The notes: generated by a model not told the origin, from the letters alone. Positions 55,220 through 64,000 are shown, numbered from the stretch's first letter. The stretch: 64,000 bases of DNA from Nostoc paludosum FACHB-159 (GCF_014698835.1 NZ_JACJTU010000001.1:434001-498000); one strand, 5' to 3'. Numbers and translations: made by a program.

Positions 55220-55753
55220 ATGGAAAATTATCAACAAAATGAGACTGAGGAGTGGGGAATGGGGGATGGGGACTGGGGACTAGGGACTGGGGGAGATGAG
55301 GAGACAAACACAGATGCGGGAGTGTGGGGAGAGAGGGGGGAAAGATTTCTTCCCCACCCTCCCACACCTCCCACACTTCCGGCTTGCCCAATGCCCGATG
55401 CCCAATCCCCAATGCCCAAAACACAGTTACTTTTATATTTAATTCCGATTATCGGTTTTTTCCCATCTCTGTGGACTCTCTATCGCCGCCACGGTAGTCG
55501 GGAACAACTCGCTATTAGTCGTCTGTCTATTACTTTGGCACTTACTTGGCTGTTGGGATATTCATTATTGGCTACCGGAGCAGCAACTTCGGATTTTTTT
55601 ACAATACGTTTATTTATCCTTAATAGCTTTCTCACATCAGGTTATTTTTTAGTGAGTGTTTGGTTGATTTTCCGTGTAGTACAGGGCAAATCGGGGCGTT
55701 TACCAGGGTTTACTACTTTAGCGGAACGGGTGGTTGGAAAGTACTTATCTTAA
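55220..55753 (+). CDS. Small membrane protein with a repeat-coded N-terminus
   Basis: The frame from MENYQQNETEEW (55220) gives 177 residues, of which about 60 are coded by GGGGACT-type and CCCAATG repeats (WGMGDGDWGLGTGG, LPHPPTPPTLPACPMPDAQ). The last 114 residues from MPKTQLLLYLIPIIG (55412) form about four TM segments with a TLYRRHGSREQLAISRLSITLA loop, and read as a real conserved protein. The start is therefore uncertain: 55412 avoids the repeats entirely. Function is unknown. Confidence 0.6.
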   Translation: MENYQQNETEEWGMGDGDWGLGTGGDEETNTDAGVWGERGERFLPHPPTPPTLPACPMPDAQSPMPKTQLLLYLIPIIGFFPSLWTLYRRHGSREQLAISRLSITLALTWLLGYSLLATGAATSDFFTIRLFILNSFLTSGYFLVSVWLIFRVVQGKSGRLPGFTTLAERVVGKYLS

Positions 55754-56039
55754 TTTTTTCGGATGAAAATTAACAGTATTTTTACTGATATTGGAAAAAA
55801 TTACAATTGATTTCTTCATACTATCTAGTCAAATCCAGTTTATTATTGCCATACTTCAGTAAAACATCTCCAGATTTACCCAAAAGAAGGAAAAATCCTG
55901 CTATAAGTGTTGTGGTTGACACTAGATTAAAAAAGTTAGCACTAATAATTAAGAGTTAGGTATTATGGGTTGATTTGTATGCATATTTTTAGTCTGCAAA
56001 TTTACCGAATTTGATTAGTGAGTAAGTGTGAGGAAGTCT
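55754..56039. other. Intergenic region before the LCP gene
   Basis: AT-rich, with no gene or repeat seen. It should contain the LCP promoter. Confidence 0.4.
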
Positions 56040-57458
56040 GTGACCATTCAAAGAAGTTCGGCAGAAGAAAACCAATCGGGAAAAGCCTCAAAGTCCATTA
56101 AAAAAATTTCCCACAGCTCGAAATCCGGACGTTGGGTCTGGTTTTGGGTGGGTATGAGTGGGATTGCAATGGTATCGGCAACAGCGGGGGCATTGTTGGC
56201 GGTGTCTTTGACTAGTACACCTTTGCAGCAAGCCCAGCTAAGCCCAAAAGATGAAGCGGTGTTTGATAGCGATCGCATCTCCGGAGGTGTGCTGCGATTT
56301 TCAGAATTAACTCGCCCGGTTAATCTGTTAGTTATGGGTATGAGCGTACTACCGCCAGATATCCAAAACCCCCCTCACGAAACTAAAAATCTTAAATATC
56401 TGCCGCAAGTCAACTCGTTTGATGGTCTTTCCGATGTGATGCTCTTGGTCAAATTCGATCCAGAGACAAAAAAAATAGTTATGCTCTCCATTCCCAGAGA
56501 TACTCGCACAGAAATAGAAGGGTATGGAGTCAAAAAAATTAATGCTGCCAATGTTGACGGCGGCCCAGCTTTGACTGCTAAAACTGTCAGCAATCTCTTG
56601 GGTGGCGTAGGAATCGATCGCTATGTGCGAATTAACGTTTTGGGAGTTGGCAAGCTGATTGATGCTTTAGGTGGCGTGACAGTCTACGTCCCCAAAGATA
56701 TGAAATATCAAGATGATTCTCAGCACTTGTACATCAATTTGAAAGCGGGTAAGCAGCATCTCAATGGCGATCAGGTACTACAATTGTTACGTTTTCGCCA
56801 TGATGAACTCGGAGATATTGGTCGGATTCAGCGGCAACAAATGGTTATGCGTGCTTTGATGGATCAGACTCTCAACCCCGCTACTGTGGCTCAATTGCCT
56901 AAAGTTCTTGATGTCGTTAAAGAACACATTGACACTAACTTGACGGTTGAGGAATTAGTAGCACTATTAGGTTTTGGAGTCCGGACAAATCGCTCCAACA
57001 TGCAAATGCTAATGCTACCAGGTCGATTTAGCGAGAAGAATGAGTTTGAGGCTAGCTATTGGTTACCTAGCAAAAATGGTATTGCCAAACTCATGGCTCA
57101 ACACTTTGGTCTGGAATCTGAAGAAGAACAGCAGACGACTGACCCACGTTCTTTACGTGTAGCAATTCAAGATAGTACAGGTGGCGATCGCTCTAATCTC
57201 CAACCATTAATCACAGCCTTGGAAAAATCTGGTTATCGCAATATATTTATAGCTAAGGCATGGGGCGAACCTCTAGAGGTAACTCACATCGTTGCCCAAC
57301 AAGGAGATGGTGACAGTGCCGAATCAATTCGCAACAGTTTGGGATTCGGAGAAGTGCGTGTGGAAAGCACTGGCAACCTTGGCTCGGATATCAGTATTCA
57401 AGTCGGTCAAGATTGGTTACAACAAAAATCTATTTTGGAGAAGTCGCTCACACCCTAA
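56040..57458 (+). CDS. LytR-CpsA-Psr (LCP) family protein with LytR_C domain
   Basis: About 472 residues. A cytoplasmic basic segment, one TM helix (WVWFWVGMSGIAMVSATAGALLAVSL), then the LCP domain: VNLLVMGMSVLP, SDVMLLVKFDPETKKIVMLSIPRDTR, KINAANVDGGP, HLNGDQVLQLLRFRHDELGDIGRIQRQQMVMRAL. A LytR_C region follows (LRVAIQDSTGGDRSNLQPLITAL). LCP proteins attach glycopolymers to peptidoglycan. The GTG at 56040 has GAGGAAG eight bases upstream and is preferred over the GTG at 56028. Confidence 0.9.
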   Translation: MTIQRSSAEENQSGKASKSIKKISHSSKSGRWVWFWVGMSGIAMVSATAGALLAVSLTSTPLQQAQLSPKDEAVFDSDRISGGVLRFSELTRPVNLLVMGMSVLPPDIQNPPHETKNLKYLPQVNSFDGLSDVMLLVKFDPETKKIVMLSIPRDTRTEIEGYGVKKINAANVDGGPALTAKTVSNLLGGVGIDRYVRINVLGVGKLIDALGGVTVYVPKDMKYQDDSQHLYINLKAGKQHLNGDQVLQLLRFRHDELGDIGRIQRQQMVMRALMDQTLNPATVAQLPKVLDVVKEHIDTNLTVEELVALLGFGVRTNRSNMQMLMLPGRFSEKNEFEASYWLPSKNGIAKLMAQHFGLESEEEQQTTDPRSLRVAIQDSTGGDRSNLQPLITALEKSGYRNIFIAKAWGEPLEVTHIVAQQGDGDSAESIRNSLGFGEVRVESTGNLGSDISIQVGQDWLQQKSILEKSLTP

Positions 57459-57485
57459 AGGGTATGGCCGCAGCTGACACTGAAT

Positions 57486-58529
57486 TTACTGCAAGGCTTG
57501 TAGTTCTTCGAGTTTAGCTGCTACCACACCACTGGTTAATAATTCTTCTGCTTTAGCTAAAGCCTCTGGCATATTTGGGCAAATTCCACTCCGCCACAGG
57601 TAAAATCCGCCATTCCATAGGGCGGTTTGCATTAATTCCCCTGGTTTACCTGCCAAAACATCTCGAATATCCGCCACCAGTTCTTCAGTAGTTCCAAGGG
57701 GTACGTTTTTGGTAGTAAAACCATGATCGCGCGGTACTAGGTGCAATCGTTCTATCTCTTGGGATGTTACCGATGCAGATAAGCCAATGATTGCAGTGCG
57801 ATCGCGTGGTAAGTCACAACTACCTTCTAATCCCTTCACAAATGTAAATTTTGTTACCCCCCGCAATCCTAAGGCTATCTGAAACATGCCTTCAGTTGGT
57901 GGATGGACAAACCCGGCAATTACGTGAGCATCTCCGGCATAAGGACACCAAATTAACTCCATTGTTGCTAAGGGCGGACGTTTGCCAAGTTGGTCGCGGT
58001 ACTCCCAAATACTTGTAGTTAAGGGAAAATGCTGAGGTAGATAAATAAAGCCGATTCCCGTTTGTGCAAATACTTGCTGGGTTTTTGCTAGGGGTAGGGC
58101 AGTCCAATCGACTCCTAAACCCTGCCAAATATCTATCAGAGGTAAACCGTACTTAGTTGGCAGGCGATCGCCACCGTGCATTACCACTGGTTGTCCAGCC
58201 GCCGCGAGTAGTAGAGCTGTCACCGGAATAATTGGTGCAGTGCGGGTTCTGCCATCGTAAGGGATGCCCAAAACCATCGCTGGTCGCTCAGAAACGATTG
58301 GTTGCAGTTTTGGGCCGAGTTCATCATAAGCATCCAACATTCCCGCTAACTCTTCCCCGGTGGGACGCTTGATTCGATGAGCAATCAAAAACGCTCCAAT
58401 TTGTGCAGGTGTAGCTTCACCCAGCAGCATCATTTTAGTAGCGGTGGCTGCTTGGGCACGAGTTAAATTTTCCCCTGTGTGGTTACCGCTACCTACTTTC
58501 TGCACGAATTCCCTAAATATGTTGGTCAT
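57486..58529 (-). CDS. cnaT: CnaT-like glycosyltransferase-family protein (TrpD-like fold), nitrate assimilation
   Basis: 347 residues related to anthranilate phosphoribosyltransferase: TRAQAATATKMMLLGEATPAQIGAFLIAHRIK (about 23-54), LGIPYDGRTRTAPIIPVTALLLAAAGQPVVMHGGDRLPTKYGL and VKGLEGSCDLP. The gene order next to ntcB and nirA matches cnaT of Anabaena PCC 7120, needed for expression of the nir operon. The biochemical role is not known. Assignment as cnaT rests mostly on synteny, and TrpD activity is not excluded. Confidence 0.75.
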   Translation of the reverse strand: MTNIFREFVQKVGSGNHTGENLTRAQAATATKMMLLGEATPAQIGAFLIAHRIKRPTGEELAGMLDAYDELGPKLQPIVSERPAMVLGIPYDGRTRTAPIIPVTALLLAAAGQPVVMHGGDRLPTKYGLPLIDIWQGLGVDWTALPLAKTQQVFAQTGIGFIYLPQHFPLTTSIWEYRDQLGKRPPLATMELIWCPYAGDAHVIAGFVHPPTEGMFQIALGLRGVTKFTFVKGLEGSCDLPRDRTAIIGLSASVTSQEIERLHLVPRDHGFTTKNVPLGTTEELVADIRDVLAGKPGELMQTALWNGGFYLWRSGICPNMPEALAKAEELLTSGVVAAKLEELQALQ

Positions 58530-58808
58530 TAATCATTAGTCCTTAGTTATTAGTCATTAGTCATTAGTCATTAGTCCTTTGTTAGTTAACAATAACTAAT
58601 AACCAATGCCCCATACTTCTCTACGAGAGGCTGTGCCAACGACTACGCTCAGGACAAGCTCAGTACAAGTGCCCAATGCCCCATACTTCTCTACGAGAGG
58701 CTGCGCCAACGGCTAGGCTCAGTACAAGTGCCCAATGCCCAATGCCCCATGCCCAATGCCCAATGCCCAATGCCCAATGCCCAATGCCCCATGCCCCATG
58801 CCCAATTA
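58530..58808. repeat. AATGCCC repeat block and tandem segment
   Basis: A 50-bp segment (catacttctctacgagagg and following) occurs twice, near 58611 and 58681. Then aatgccc units run from 58730 to 58803. Leftward, ttagtcattag repeats fill 58532-58575 at the cnaT start. This separates cnaT from ntcB. Confidence 0.7.
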
Positions 58809-59756
58809 TTATGAAGCCGATCGCTGCCGGTCAATTTGTAATGGGATATTCTCTAGTACAAGTTGCCAAAAGTGCTTGATGGGGGGAATTTGCAGACGGT
58901 CACCAGTTGTAACCATTACTACGCGGCGAGTCAAAGTAGAATTATCTGGTAAACTACCAGTACTATTACTGGCTAAGGAACGAATGGCTAGGGTAGGGTC
59001 TTGGCGTGCTTCTACTAATGCTGATTGAGGTAGTAAAGCTATCAGTTCGCCTTGGCGCACGACTCCCCGGAAGGCATCTAGGGTATTGACCTCTAAAGCT
59101 GCCTGTAGTGGAGCCTCCATACGCTCAAATCTATCTTGTACTAAACGCTGCATCCCATAACCATCTTTAAAAACGACTTGGGGATAACGAATTAACTCTG
59201 ACCAAGGGACGAATTCATATTGGGCTAGGGGATGATTGGCTGCGGTTAGAACTTCTATAGGTTCATCATAAAGTACTTCTACTACCATTTCTCTACCAGT
59301 GGTCAGAAAGCGATTATTCATCACAATTGCTAAATCTACCAATCCATCCTTAAGGACTTTCAGGGCGCGATCGCTTCCCAATGAAGTCACCCGCAATTGC
59401 ACTTCTGGATAATCATGGCAAAATTTTTGTAACACTGGTGGTAAGTAAGAACCGCAGAGTGAGTGAATCGCGGCAATGCAAAGTTCTGGCTGCTTTCCGG
59501 CTATTAAATCGGCTAATTCTTCTGTAGCGGTCTGCCATTCTTGGCAAATTTTGCGGACACGAGGTAGCAAACGTTCACCCGCCAGCGTTAGCTTGGCATG
59601 ACTAGTTCTGTGAAATAGTTCTATCCCCAAATCTGCTTCTAATGCTTGGATTTGGCGGCTAATCGTTGATTGCGTGACACCACATGTTCGCGCTGCTTGT
59701 TGAAAGCTGCCGGTTTGGGCGATCGCTAGAAAGGCTTGCAACTGCTCTAGGCGCAT
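58809..59756 (-). CDS. ntcB: LysR-type regulator, NtcB-like nitrate assimilation activator
   Basis: 315 residues. The N-terminal winged helix ([20 protein letters not shown], then [30 protein letters not shown]) and a substrate-binding domain. NtcB activates nirA in response to nitrite and lies near nirA in Anabaena, with cnaT downstream. Here the order cnaT-ntcB-HEAT-Rieske-nirA supports the call. A GTAN8TAC (NtcA-like) palindrome lies only 7 bp upstream of the start, at 59763-59776. Confidence 0.8.
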   Translation of the reverse strand: MRLEQLQAFLAIAQTGSFQQAARTCGVTQSTISRQIQALEADLGIELFHRTSHAKLTLAGERLLPRVRKICQEWQTATEELADLIAGKQPELCIAAIHSLCGSYLPPVLQKFCHDYPEVQLRVTSLGSDRALKVLKDGLVDLAIVMNNRFLTTGREMVVEVLYDEPIEVLTAANHPLAQYEFVPWSELIRYPQVVFKDGYGMQRLVQDRFERMEAPLQAALEVNTLDAFRGVVRQGELIALLPQSALVEARQDPTLAIRSLASNSTGSLPDNSTLTRRVVMVTTGDRLQIPPIKHFWQLVLENIPLQIDRQRSAS

Positions 59757-60207
59757 TTTTATGTAGCCTGCATTACATTTATCGGTTTCATTAAGTTAAC
59801 GGTTTTTTCACCAGAGTTTAGTAGAGTTTGTTACAGGTCTTTCGATCGGATTTACATTTGCCTAAATCAGAATTTCCTGCCTTCGTGGTCAATTATCCGC
59901 TTTGCACCGACTTTTTCGGCAAATATCGCCAAAAAAGACTTAACTATTTTCTGCTGAAATATATAAATTTTTAGATAAGATTTTTAATTCATCACATTAT
60001 AAAAAGGCGTCGGGAAAACCCAATTTTTCTAGACATGTGAGTTGACTGTTGACTGCTAACCGTCAACAGTCATCAGCTATAACTCAGAGACTAACATGTC
60101 ATACTCTGTATGTGAACCAACACAAAACCAAATGGCTGTATTACCTTCTAATGCTTTTCTCAAAGCTAGTATTCACTCCCCTGGTTCCTCATCCTCTTTC
60201 AGAAAAT
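59757..60207. other. Intergenic region upstream of ntcB
   Basis: Holds a GTAgcctgcatTAC motif (59763-59776), very close to the ntcB ATG, and an 11-bp inverted repeat TGACTGTTGAC/GTCAACAGTCA (60046-60074). A 75-residue frame (60049-60276) overlaps the HEAT gene and is not called. Confidence 0.4.
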
Positions 60208-61506
60208 TTACCACTCTGCCAGAGCGATCGCGATTCCTTGTTGCAAATCTGGTATAAGTGCAGCGTTATTTGCTAACTGCTGCAATTTTTGATATGCAGC
60301 TTGTTTATCAAGATTTTTCAGTGCAGCGATGGCATGTAGTCTCACCGATGTATGAGAATCAGCTAGCAGCGAAATTAATGGTTCAATTGCGTGGGTTTTG
60401 CCTAACTGTCCTAAAGATAAAGCGATCGCACTTTTGATATTGAGAATTTTTGTAGCTGGATGTTGCGATCGCAATACTTCTAGTAAAATCTCTGCTGCTA
60501 GTGTTGTTAACTGCGGCTTTTGCATTTGCCCTAAAACTGTGACAATTTCTTGCCACACTGTTTCTGATGTGCTTTGCTCAAATACTGTTTGTAAATATTC
60601 CAAACTCGATGGTGTCCCCATCCAACTTAAAGCGCGGATAGTTTCTAATTGCAGCGTTATCGGTGTCTGGGGTGAAATTAGCAAATCAAACAAGTGTTTG
60701 ACAGCCTCATCACAATCCATACGAGAAAGAGTAACGACTGCTGCACAACAAACATCAAGATTAATGTCATAAAGCTTTGGTTGTAGTCTCGTCACTAAAT
60801 CGAAGGCTTGGCGCAAGTTGGGGCGAAAACCTAAACCAACCACTGCTTTCCGTCTAACTGTGGCGGCTACATCATCCAAAGCGTTTAACAAAACTGGTGG
60901 TACGCGTTCATCATCAAAGTTAGTCAGGGCTTCAATTGCAGCGGTGCGAATTGCGGGTTGTGGGTCTTGGACTACACTCAACAGTGGTGCAATGGTTTCT
61001 GTTTGCGGAATACAACAAAGCGATCGCACCGCCAAAAGTCGTGTATCTTCATCTACTAGAAGTTCTGTGAGCGAAGTAATAGCAACAGTACCCATTTGTC
61101 CTAGTGCTGTAGCTGCGATCGCTTTAAGTTCTTCATCCTCATCATTTTTCAATAATTCTACTAAAGATGTGATGGCATCTGGGTGCTTAAATTCGCCTAA
61201 AGTCCGCGCTGCATACCAACGTAATTCTTCGTCTGCGTCTTCATCTTTTAAGATTTCAATAAGTGGTGGGATGGCAATATTTCCCAAGTTAGTTAATACC
61301 TTGGTAATTTCCCAGCGTTGCTGAAAATCCCCCATCTCTAACATTGAAAGTGCTAATGAGAGCAGATATTCTCGATTTTTAACTATCTCTGGATGTTCAG
61401 AATCTGCCCCTAAAATTAGTTGTTGTAAATATTGAATTAGTGATGACCAATCAGCTGCATCATGGGCAGTCTGGGCTTGCACCAAAAGCTGGTTGATGTT
61501 GTTCAC
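60208..61506 (-). CDS. HEAT-repeat protein of the nitrate locus
   Basis: 432 residues, with at least eight HEAT/PBS-lyase-like repeats such as IPPLIEILKDEDADEELRWYAARTLGEF, VAITSLTELLVDEDTRLLAVRSL, IRTAAIEALTNF, VRRKAVVGLGF and IEPLISLLADSHTSVRLHAIAAL. It is soluble. It is placed between ntcB and the nirA region, so it may correspond to NirB, which in Anabaena supports nitrite reductase maturation, but I cannot confirm that from sequence. Repeat proteins of this type also act in phycobilin lyases. Confidence 0.75.
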   Translation of the reverse strand: MNNINQLLVQAQTAHDAADWSSLIQYLQQLILGADSEHPEIVKNREYLLSLALSMLEMGDFQQRWEITKVLTNLGNIAIPPLIEILKDEDADEELRWYAARTLGEFKHPDAITSLVELLKNDEDEELKAIAATALGQMGTVAITSLTELLVDEDTRLLAVRSLCCIPQTETIAPLLSVVQDPQPAIRTAAIEALTNFDDERVPPVLLNALDDVAATVRRKAVVGLGFRPNLRQAFDLVTRLQPKLYDINLDVCCAAVVTLSRMDCDEAVKHLFDLLISPQTPITLQLETIRALSWMGTPSSLEYLQTVFEQSTSETVWQEIVTVLGQMQKPQLTTLAAEILLEVLRSQHPATKILNIKSAIALSLGQLGKTHAIEPLISLLADSHTSVRLHAIAALKNLDKQAAYQKLQQLANNAALIPDLQQGIAIALAEW

Positions 61507-61691
61507 GATTCTAAAAGTGAATGGGGACTGGGTACTGGGGACTGGGGACTTGGGAGATGGCGAGGTAGGGGGAGCAGAGGGAAGAATAATAACTCTTCAC
61601 AGGAGGCGGAGGGAGCATCTCAAGCTCAGCTTAAGAGTCAACAGTTAACAGTCAACACTCATCACTTCCAGTCCCCAATCCCCAATCGCTT
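61507..61691. repeat. GGGGACT heptanucleotide repeats upstream of the HEAT gene
   Basis: ggggactgggtactggggactgggg lies at about 61523-61548, followed by purine-rich and aacagtt/gtcaac-like units. It forms the leader of the HEAT-repeat gene. Confidence 0.65.
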
Positions 61692-62105
61692 TTAGCCTAG
61701 TTTAACTACGACTGAATCACCCTCAATTTTTGCCGCAAAGGTTTTCAGCCCTTCTTTTGCTGGGCCTCTTTTTACTGTACCGTCAAGGGCGTATTCTGAA
61801 CCGTGACAGGGACAGACGAATTTTTTGGTGTCAGTTTTCCATCCCACGGTACAACCTGCATGAGTACAGGTAAGGCTAACAGCCGTCAAACTTCCAGACT
61901 TAGATGTGCCGACTATCAACACAGGCCCAACAGGTGACTCTTTCGCCAGCAATTGACCTGTTTTATCTAATTCTGCCGATGGGCCTACCGATACCCAGTC
62001 TTCTAATCCTATATTTTTCACGGAAGAACAAGCTGCGATCGCCACAGGTAAAGAACTCGCTATCCAACCCAAACCTACCCAATTAATAAAATCACGACGT
62101 TTCAT
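61692..62105 (-). CDS. Rieske [2Fe-2S] protein with Tat signal
   Basis: 137 residues from MKRRDFINWVGLGWIASSLP at 62105; an in-frame ATG 11 codons earlier is less likely. KRRDFINW is a twin-arginine motif, and the hydrophobic region ends in AIAAC, a possible lipobox. The 2Fe-2S ligands are CTHAGC and CPCHGS (about 87-113). It is related to PetC-type and small stand-alone Rieske proteins. It is divergent from nirA with the NtcA box between them, so it may take part in electron transfer for nitrate or another process. Confidence 0.85.
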   Translation of the reverse strand: MKRRDFINWVGLGWIASSLPVAIAACSSVKNIGLEDWVSVGPSAELDKTGQLLAKESPVGPVLIVGTSKSGSLTAVSLTCTHAGCTVGWKTDTKKFVCPCHGSEYALDGTVKRGPAKEGLKTFAAKIEGDSVVVKLG

Positions 62106-62595
62106 AGTTCTTTGACAAGAATTGTGACAGATCGTCAAATAGGATTGCTACATAGTAATTGAAAATCCCTTCAGTCATCTCAAATACCTTTGATGTAAGC
62201 ACTTTGGGCTACTTAGATCTAAATTTGATGTAAAAAATGCATAGTTCTCATACATTTTCTGCAATTTTACTAAAAAACCGTAACAATTTATACGATTTTA
62301 ACAGAAATCTGACCTTAACTTATGAGTATCGAAATTGTTACATGAACAGTAGCCAAAACTCCTTGACGAATTCCCAAAATGTAAATTACGACAAATTTTC
62401 CTCAACAAACCACGGATTTGAAGTTTCGCGTTGGAATTTTCGGAAGTATAAATAATCAGCCGTAATCGCATATCTAAGTTTTTCATCTCTAATCCTCGTA
62501 GATACACCACCTGATGGGACTACGGGTTGATTGATATCGGGTAATAACTACAAGTTTTGACGTTTACTTAGTAACTTGCAACGAGAGTCAGCCTC
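62106..62595. promoter_or_regulatory. Divergent promoter region of nirA and the Rieske gene
   Basis: 490 bp, AT-rich, holding the NtcA box at 62280-62293 and a long nirA leader of about 270 nt. An acetaacttatgag-type -10 lies downstream of the box. A second palindromic motif is not evident. NtcB is known to bind the nirA promoter in Anabaena, but its site is not recognised here. Confidence 0.55.
62280..62293 (+). promoter_or_regulatory. NtcA-binding site of nirA
   Basis: GTAacaatttaTAC exactly matches the GTAN8TAC consensus. TAACTT at 62316-62321 follows with a 22-base spacing, the normal distance between an NtcA box and a -10 (TAN3T). This is a class II NtcA-activated promoter layout, driving nirA under nitrogen limitation. 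Confidence 0.75.
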
Positions 62596-64000
62596 ATGAC
62601 AGACACAGCAACTACCACCGCCAACCTGAATAAGTTCGAGAAATTCAAGGCTCAAAAAGATGGACTCGCCATTAAGAGTGAAATTGAAAAATTTGCCGCC
62701 TTGGGTTGGGAAGCAATGGACGAAACAGACCGAGATCATCGACTCAAATGGGTGGGTGTATTTTTTCGTCCAGTCACTCCAGGTAAGTTTATGATGCGGT
62801 TGCGGATGCCTAACGGTATTCTCACCAGCACTCAGATGCGTGTTTTAGCCCAAGTAGTGCAGCGTTACGGTGATGAGGGTAGCGCTGACATTACTACAAG
62901 ACAGAATATTCAATTGCGAGGCATCAGAATTGGAGATTTACCAGATATTTTTGATAGATTTCACGCAGTTGGCTTAACCAGCGTCCAGTCGGGGATGGAT
63001 AACGTCCGCAATATCACAGGCGATCCCGTGGCGGGGTTAGATGCAGATGAGTTGTACGACACGCGAGAGTTAGTACAGCAAATTCAAGATATGCTCACCA
63101 ACAAAGGCGAAGGCAACCCAGAGTTTAGCAATTTACCACGGAAGTTTAACATTGCGATCGCTGGTGGCAGAGACAATTCAGTTCACGCCGAAATTAATGA
63201 TTTGGCATTCGTGCCGGCATTTAAAGAGGGGACTGGGGACTGGGGACTAGGGACTGGGGAAAATTCTTCCCAATCCCCAATATTTGGTTTCAACATCCTC
63301 GTCGGTGGGTTTTTCTCTGCCAAACGCTGTGAGGCGGCGATTCCGCTGAATGCTTGGGTGGCTCCGGAAGATGTGGTAGCTGTGTGTAGAGCCGTTTTAG
63401 AAGTTTTTCGCGATTGCGGACCGCGTGCTAATCGGCAAAAATCCCGTCTGATGTGGCTAATTGATGAATGGGGTTTAGAAAAGTTTCGCCAACAAGTAGA
63501 AAATCGCTTGGGTAAATCATTGTTACTCGCAGCCCCAAAAGACGAAATTGACTGGGAAAAACGCGACCACATCGGAGTATATAAACAAAAACAACCAGGA
63601 TTAAATTATGTAGGCTTGCACATTCCTGTAGGTCGATTGTATGCCGATGATATGTTTGAAATTGCTCGTCTAGCAGAAGTTTACGGTAGTGGCGAAATCC
63701 GGTTAACAGTCGAGCAAAACATTGTGATCCCCAACGTTGCAGAATCGAGATTAGCCACGTTTTTAGCAGAACCTTTGCTAGAGAGATTTTCGATTAATCC
63801 AGGTTTATTAACGCGATCGCTAGTATCTTGCACAGGCGCACAATTTTGCAACTTTGCCCTCATCGAAACCAAAAACCGCGCCCTAGCAATGATTAAAGCC
63901 TTAGAAGAAGATTTAATCTTCCCCCATCCCGTGCGAATTCACTGGACTGGTTGCCCTAATTCGTGCGGACAGCCTCAAGTTGCAGACATCGGCTTAATGG
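62596..64000 (+). CDS. nirA: Ferredoxin-nitrite reductase (3' end outside window)
   Basis: 468 residues are visible from ATG 62596 (MTDTATTTANLNKFEKFKAQ). LRGIRIGDLPDIFDRF, VGLTSVQSGMDNVRNITGDPVAG, SAKRCEAAIPLNAW and the siroheme/4Fe-4S cysteines in SCTGAQFCNF (about 413-422) and TGCPNSCGQPQ are diagnostic. It reduces nitrite to ammonium with ferredoxin. An 18-codon insertion (63226-63279) coded by GGGGACT repeats interrupts the region between VPAFK and IFGFNILVGG. The frame is intact, so the enzyme may be functional. It is transcribed away from the regulatory genes. Confidence 0.95.
   Translation, partial: MTDTATTTANLNKFEKFKAQKDGLAIKSEIEKFAALGWEAMDETDRDHRLKWVGVFFRPVTPGKFMMRLRMPNGILTSTQMRVLAQVVQRYGDEGSADITTRQNIQLRGIRIGDLPDIFDRFHAVGLTSVQSGMDNVRNITGDPVAGLDADELYDTRELVQQIQDMLTNKGEGNPEFSNLPRKFNIAIAGGRDNSVHAEINDLAFVPAFKEGTGDWGLGTGENSSQSPIFGFNILVGGFFSAKRCEAAIPLNAWVAPEDVVAVCRAVLEVFRDCGPRANRQKSRLMWLIDEWGLEKFRQQVENRLGKSLLLAAPKDEIDWEKRDHIGVYKQKQPGLNYVGLHIPVGRLYADDMFEIARLAEVYGSGEIRLTVEQNIVIPNVAESRLATFLAEPLLERFSINPGLLTRSLVSCTGAQFCNFALIETKNRALAMIKALEEDLIFPHPVRIHWTGCPNSCGQPQVADIGLM
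63226..63279 (+). repeat. Heptanucleotide repeat inserted within nirA
   Basis: The 54-bp stretch gaggggactggggactgggg onward to caatcccca codes for EGTGDWGLGTGENSSQSP. It is the same repeat as at 7889-7921 and 61523-61548. Its length is a multiple of three. Confidence 0.8.

Overview
The window comes from a filamentous, heterocyst-forming cyanobacterium of the Nostoc type. The evidence is the abundance of HIP1 octamers (GCGATCGC), the heptanucleotide short tandem repeats (ACTGGGG, AATGCCC, AACTCCT, AATGACT), and many typical cyanobacterial genes: cp12, ndhL, DUF3177, DUF4327, DUF3007, DUF751 and DUF6658. A tRNA-Leu(UAA) gene carries a group I intron. There is a HetP-family gene with a HetR-type operator, a HetZ-like gene, and a nirA/ntcB/cnaT nitrate-assimilation locus.

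Region 1 (1-7736, all minus strand except a 30-codon tail at the left edge) is an accessory peptide natural-product (RiPP) locus. Transcription order is: an APH-fold kinase, five short precursor peptides with one shared leader ending in Gly-Gly, a HopA1-domain protein, an aldo/keto-reductase-like protein lacking its catalytic residues, a parvulin-type peptidyl-prolyl isomerase, and a CPBP intramembrane protease. Separate kinase and HopA1 proteins are known as a Ser/Thr dehydration pair from class V lanthipeptides and thioamitides. The cores here are strikingly regular alternations of Thr/Ser with Val/Ile/Leu/Trp, and four of five have no cysteine. Four precursors are below 60 codons or have a misplaced start, so length-filtered gene calling would miss them. 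This is the best candidate for an undescribed system.

Region 2 (8-31 kb) is mostly chromosomal housekeeping and signalling: trmB, a phosphoesterase, a FIST sensor, cp12, DUF3177, a DUF433/DUF5615 toxin-antitoxin pair, cbiD, guaA, and a DUF29 protein. A three-gene phytochrome operon follows (CphB-type phytochrome, its response regulator, and a five-PAS hybrid kinase), then a CDF transporter, rbfA and a Dam-type methyltransferase facing a PD-(D/E)XK protein.

Region 3 (31-45.6 kb) has a ParE/RelE toxin-antitoxin pair, a HetZ-like gene, a Sua5/YciO protein, larC, two DUF6658 lipoproteins, a UPF0104 membrane protein, the intron-bearing tRNA-Leu, ndhL-DUF3007-trpA, and a GH116 glycosidase. A 2.4-kb AT-rich noncoding stretch follows, ending at a HetP-family gene with a HetR-like operator about 540 bp upstream.

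Region 4 (49-64 kb) has rpe, a secreted subtilase next to a serpin lipoprotein, a nonsense-mutated four-helix-bundle gene, an AI-2E family permease, an LCP protein, and the nitrate locus: cnaT-like, ntcB-like, HEAT-repeat and Rieske genes on the minus strand, divergent from nirA. nirA runs off the right edge, has an NtcA box upstream, and contains an in-frame short-repeat insertion. Function calls are by recognition of motifs and families; no database search was run.
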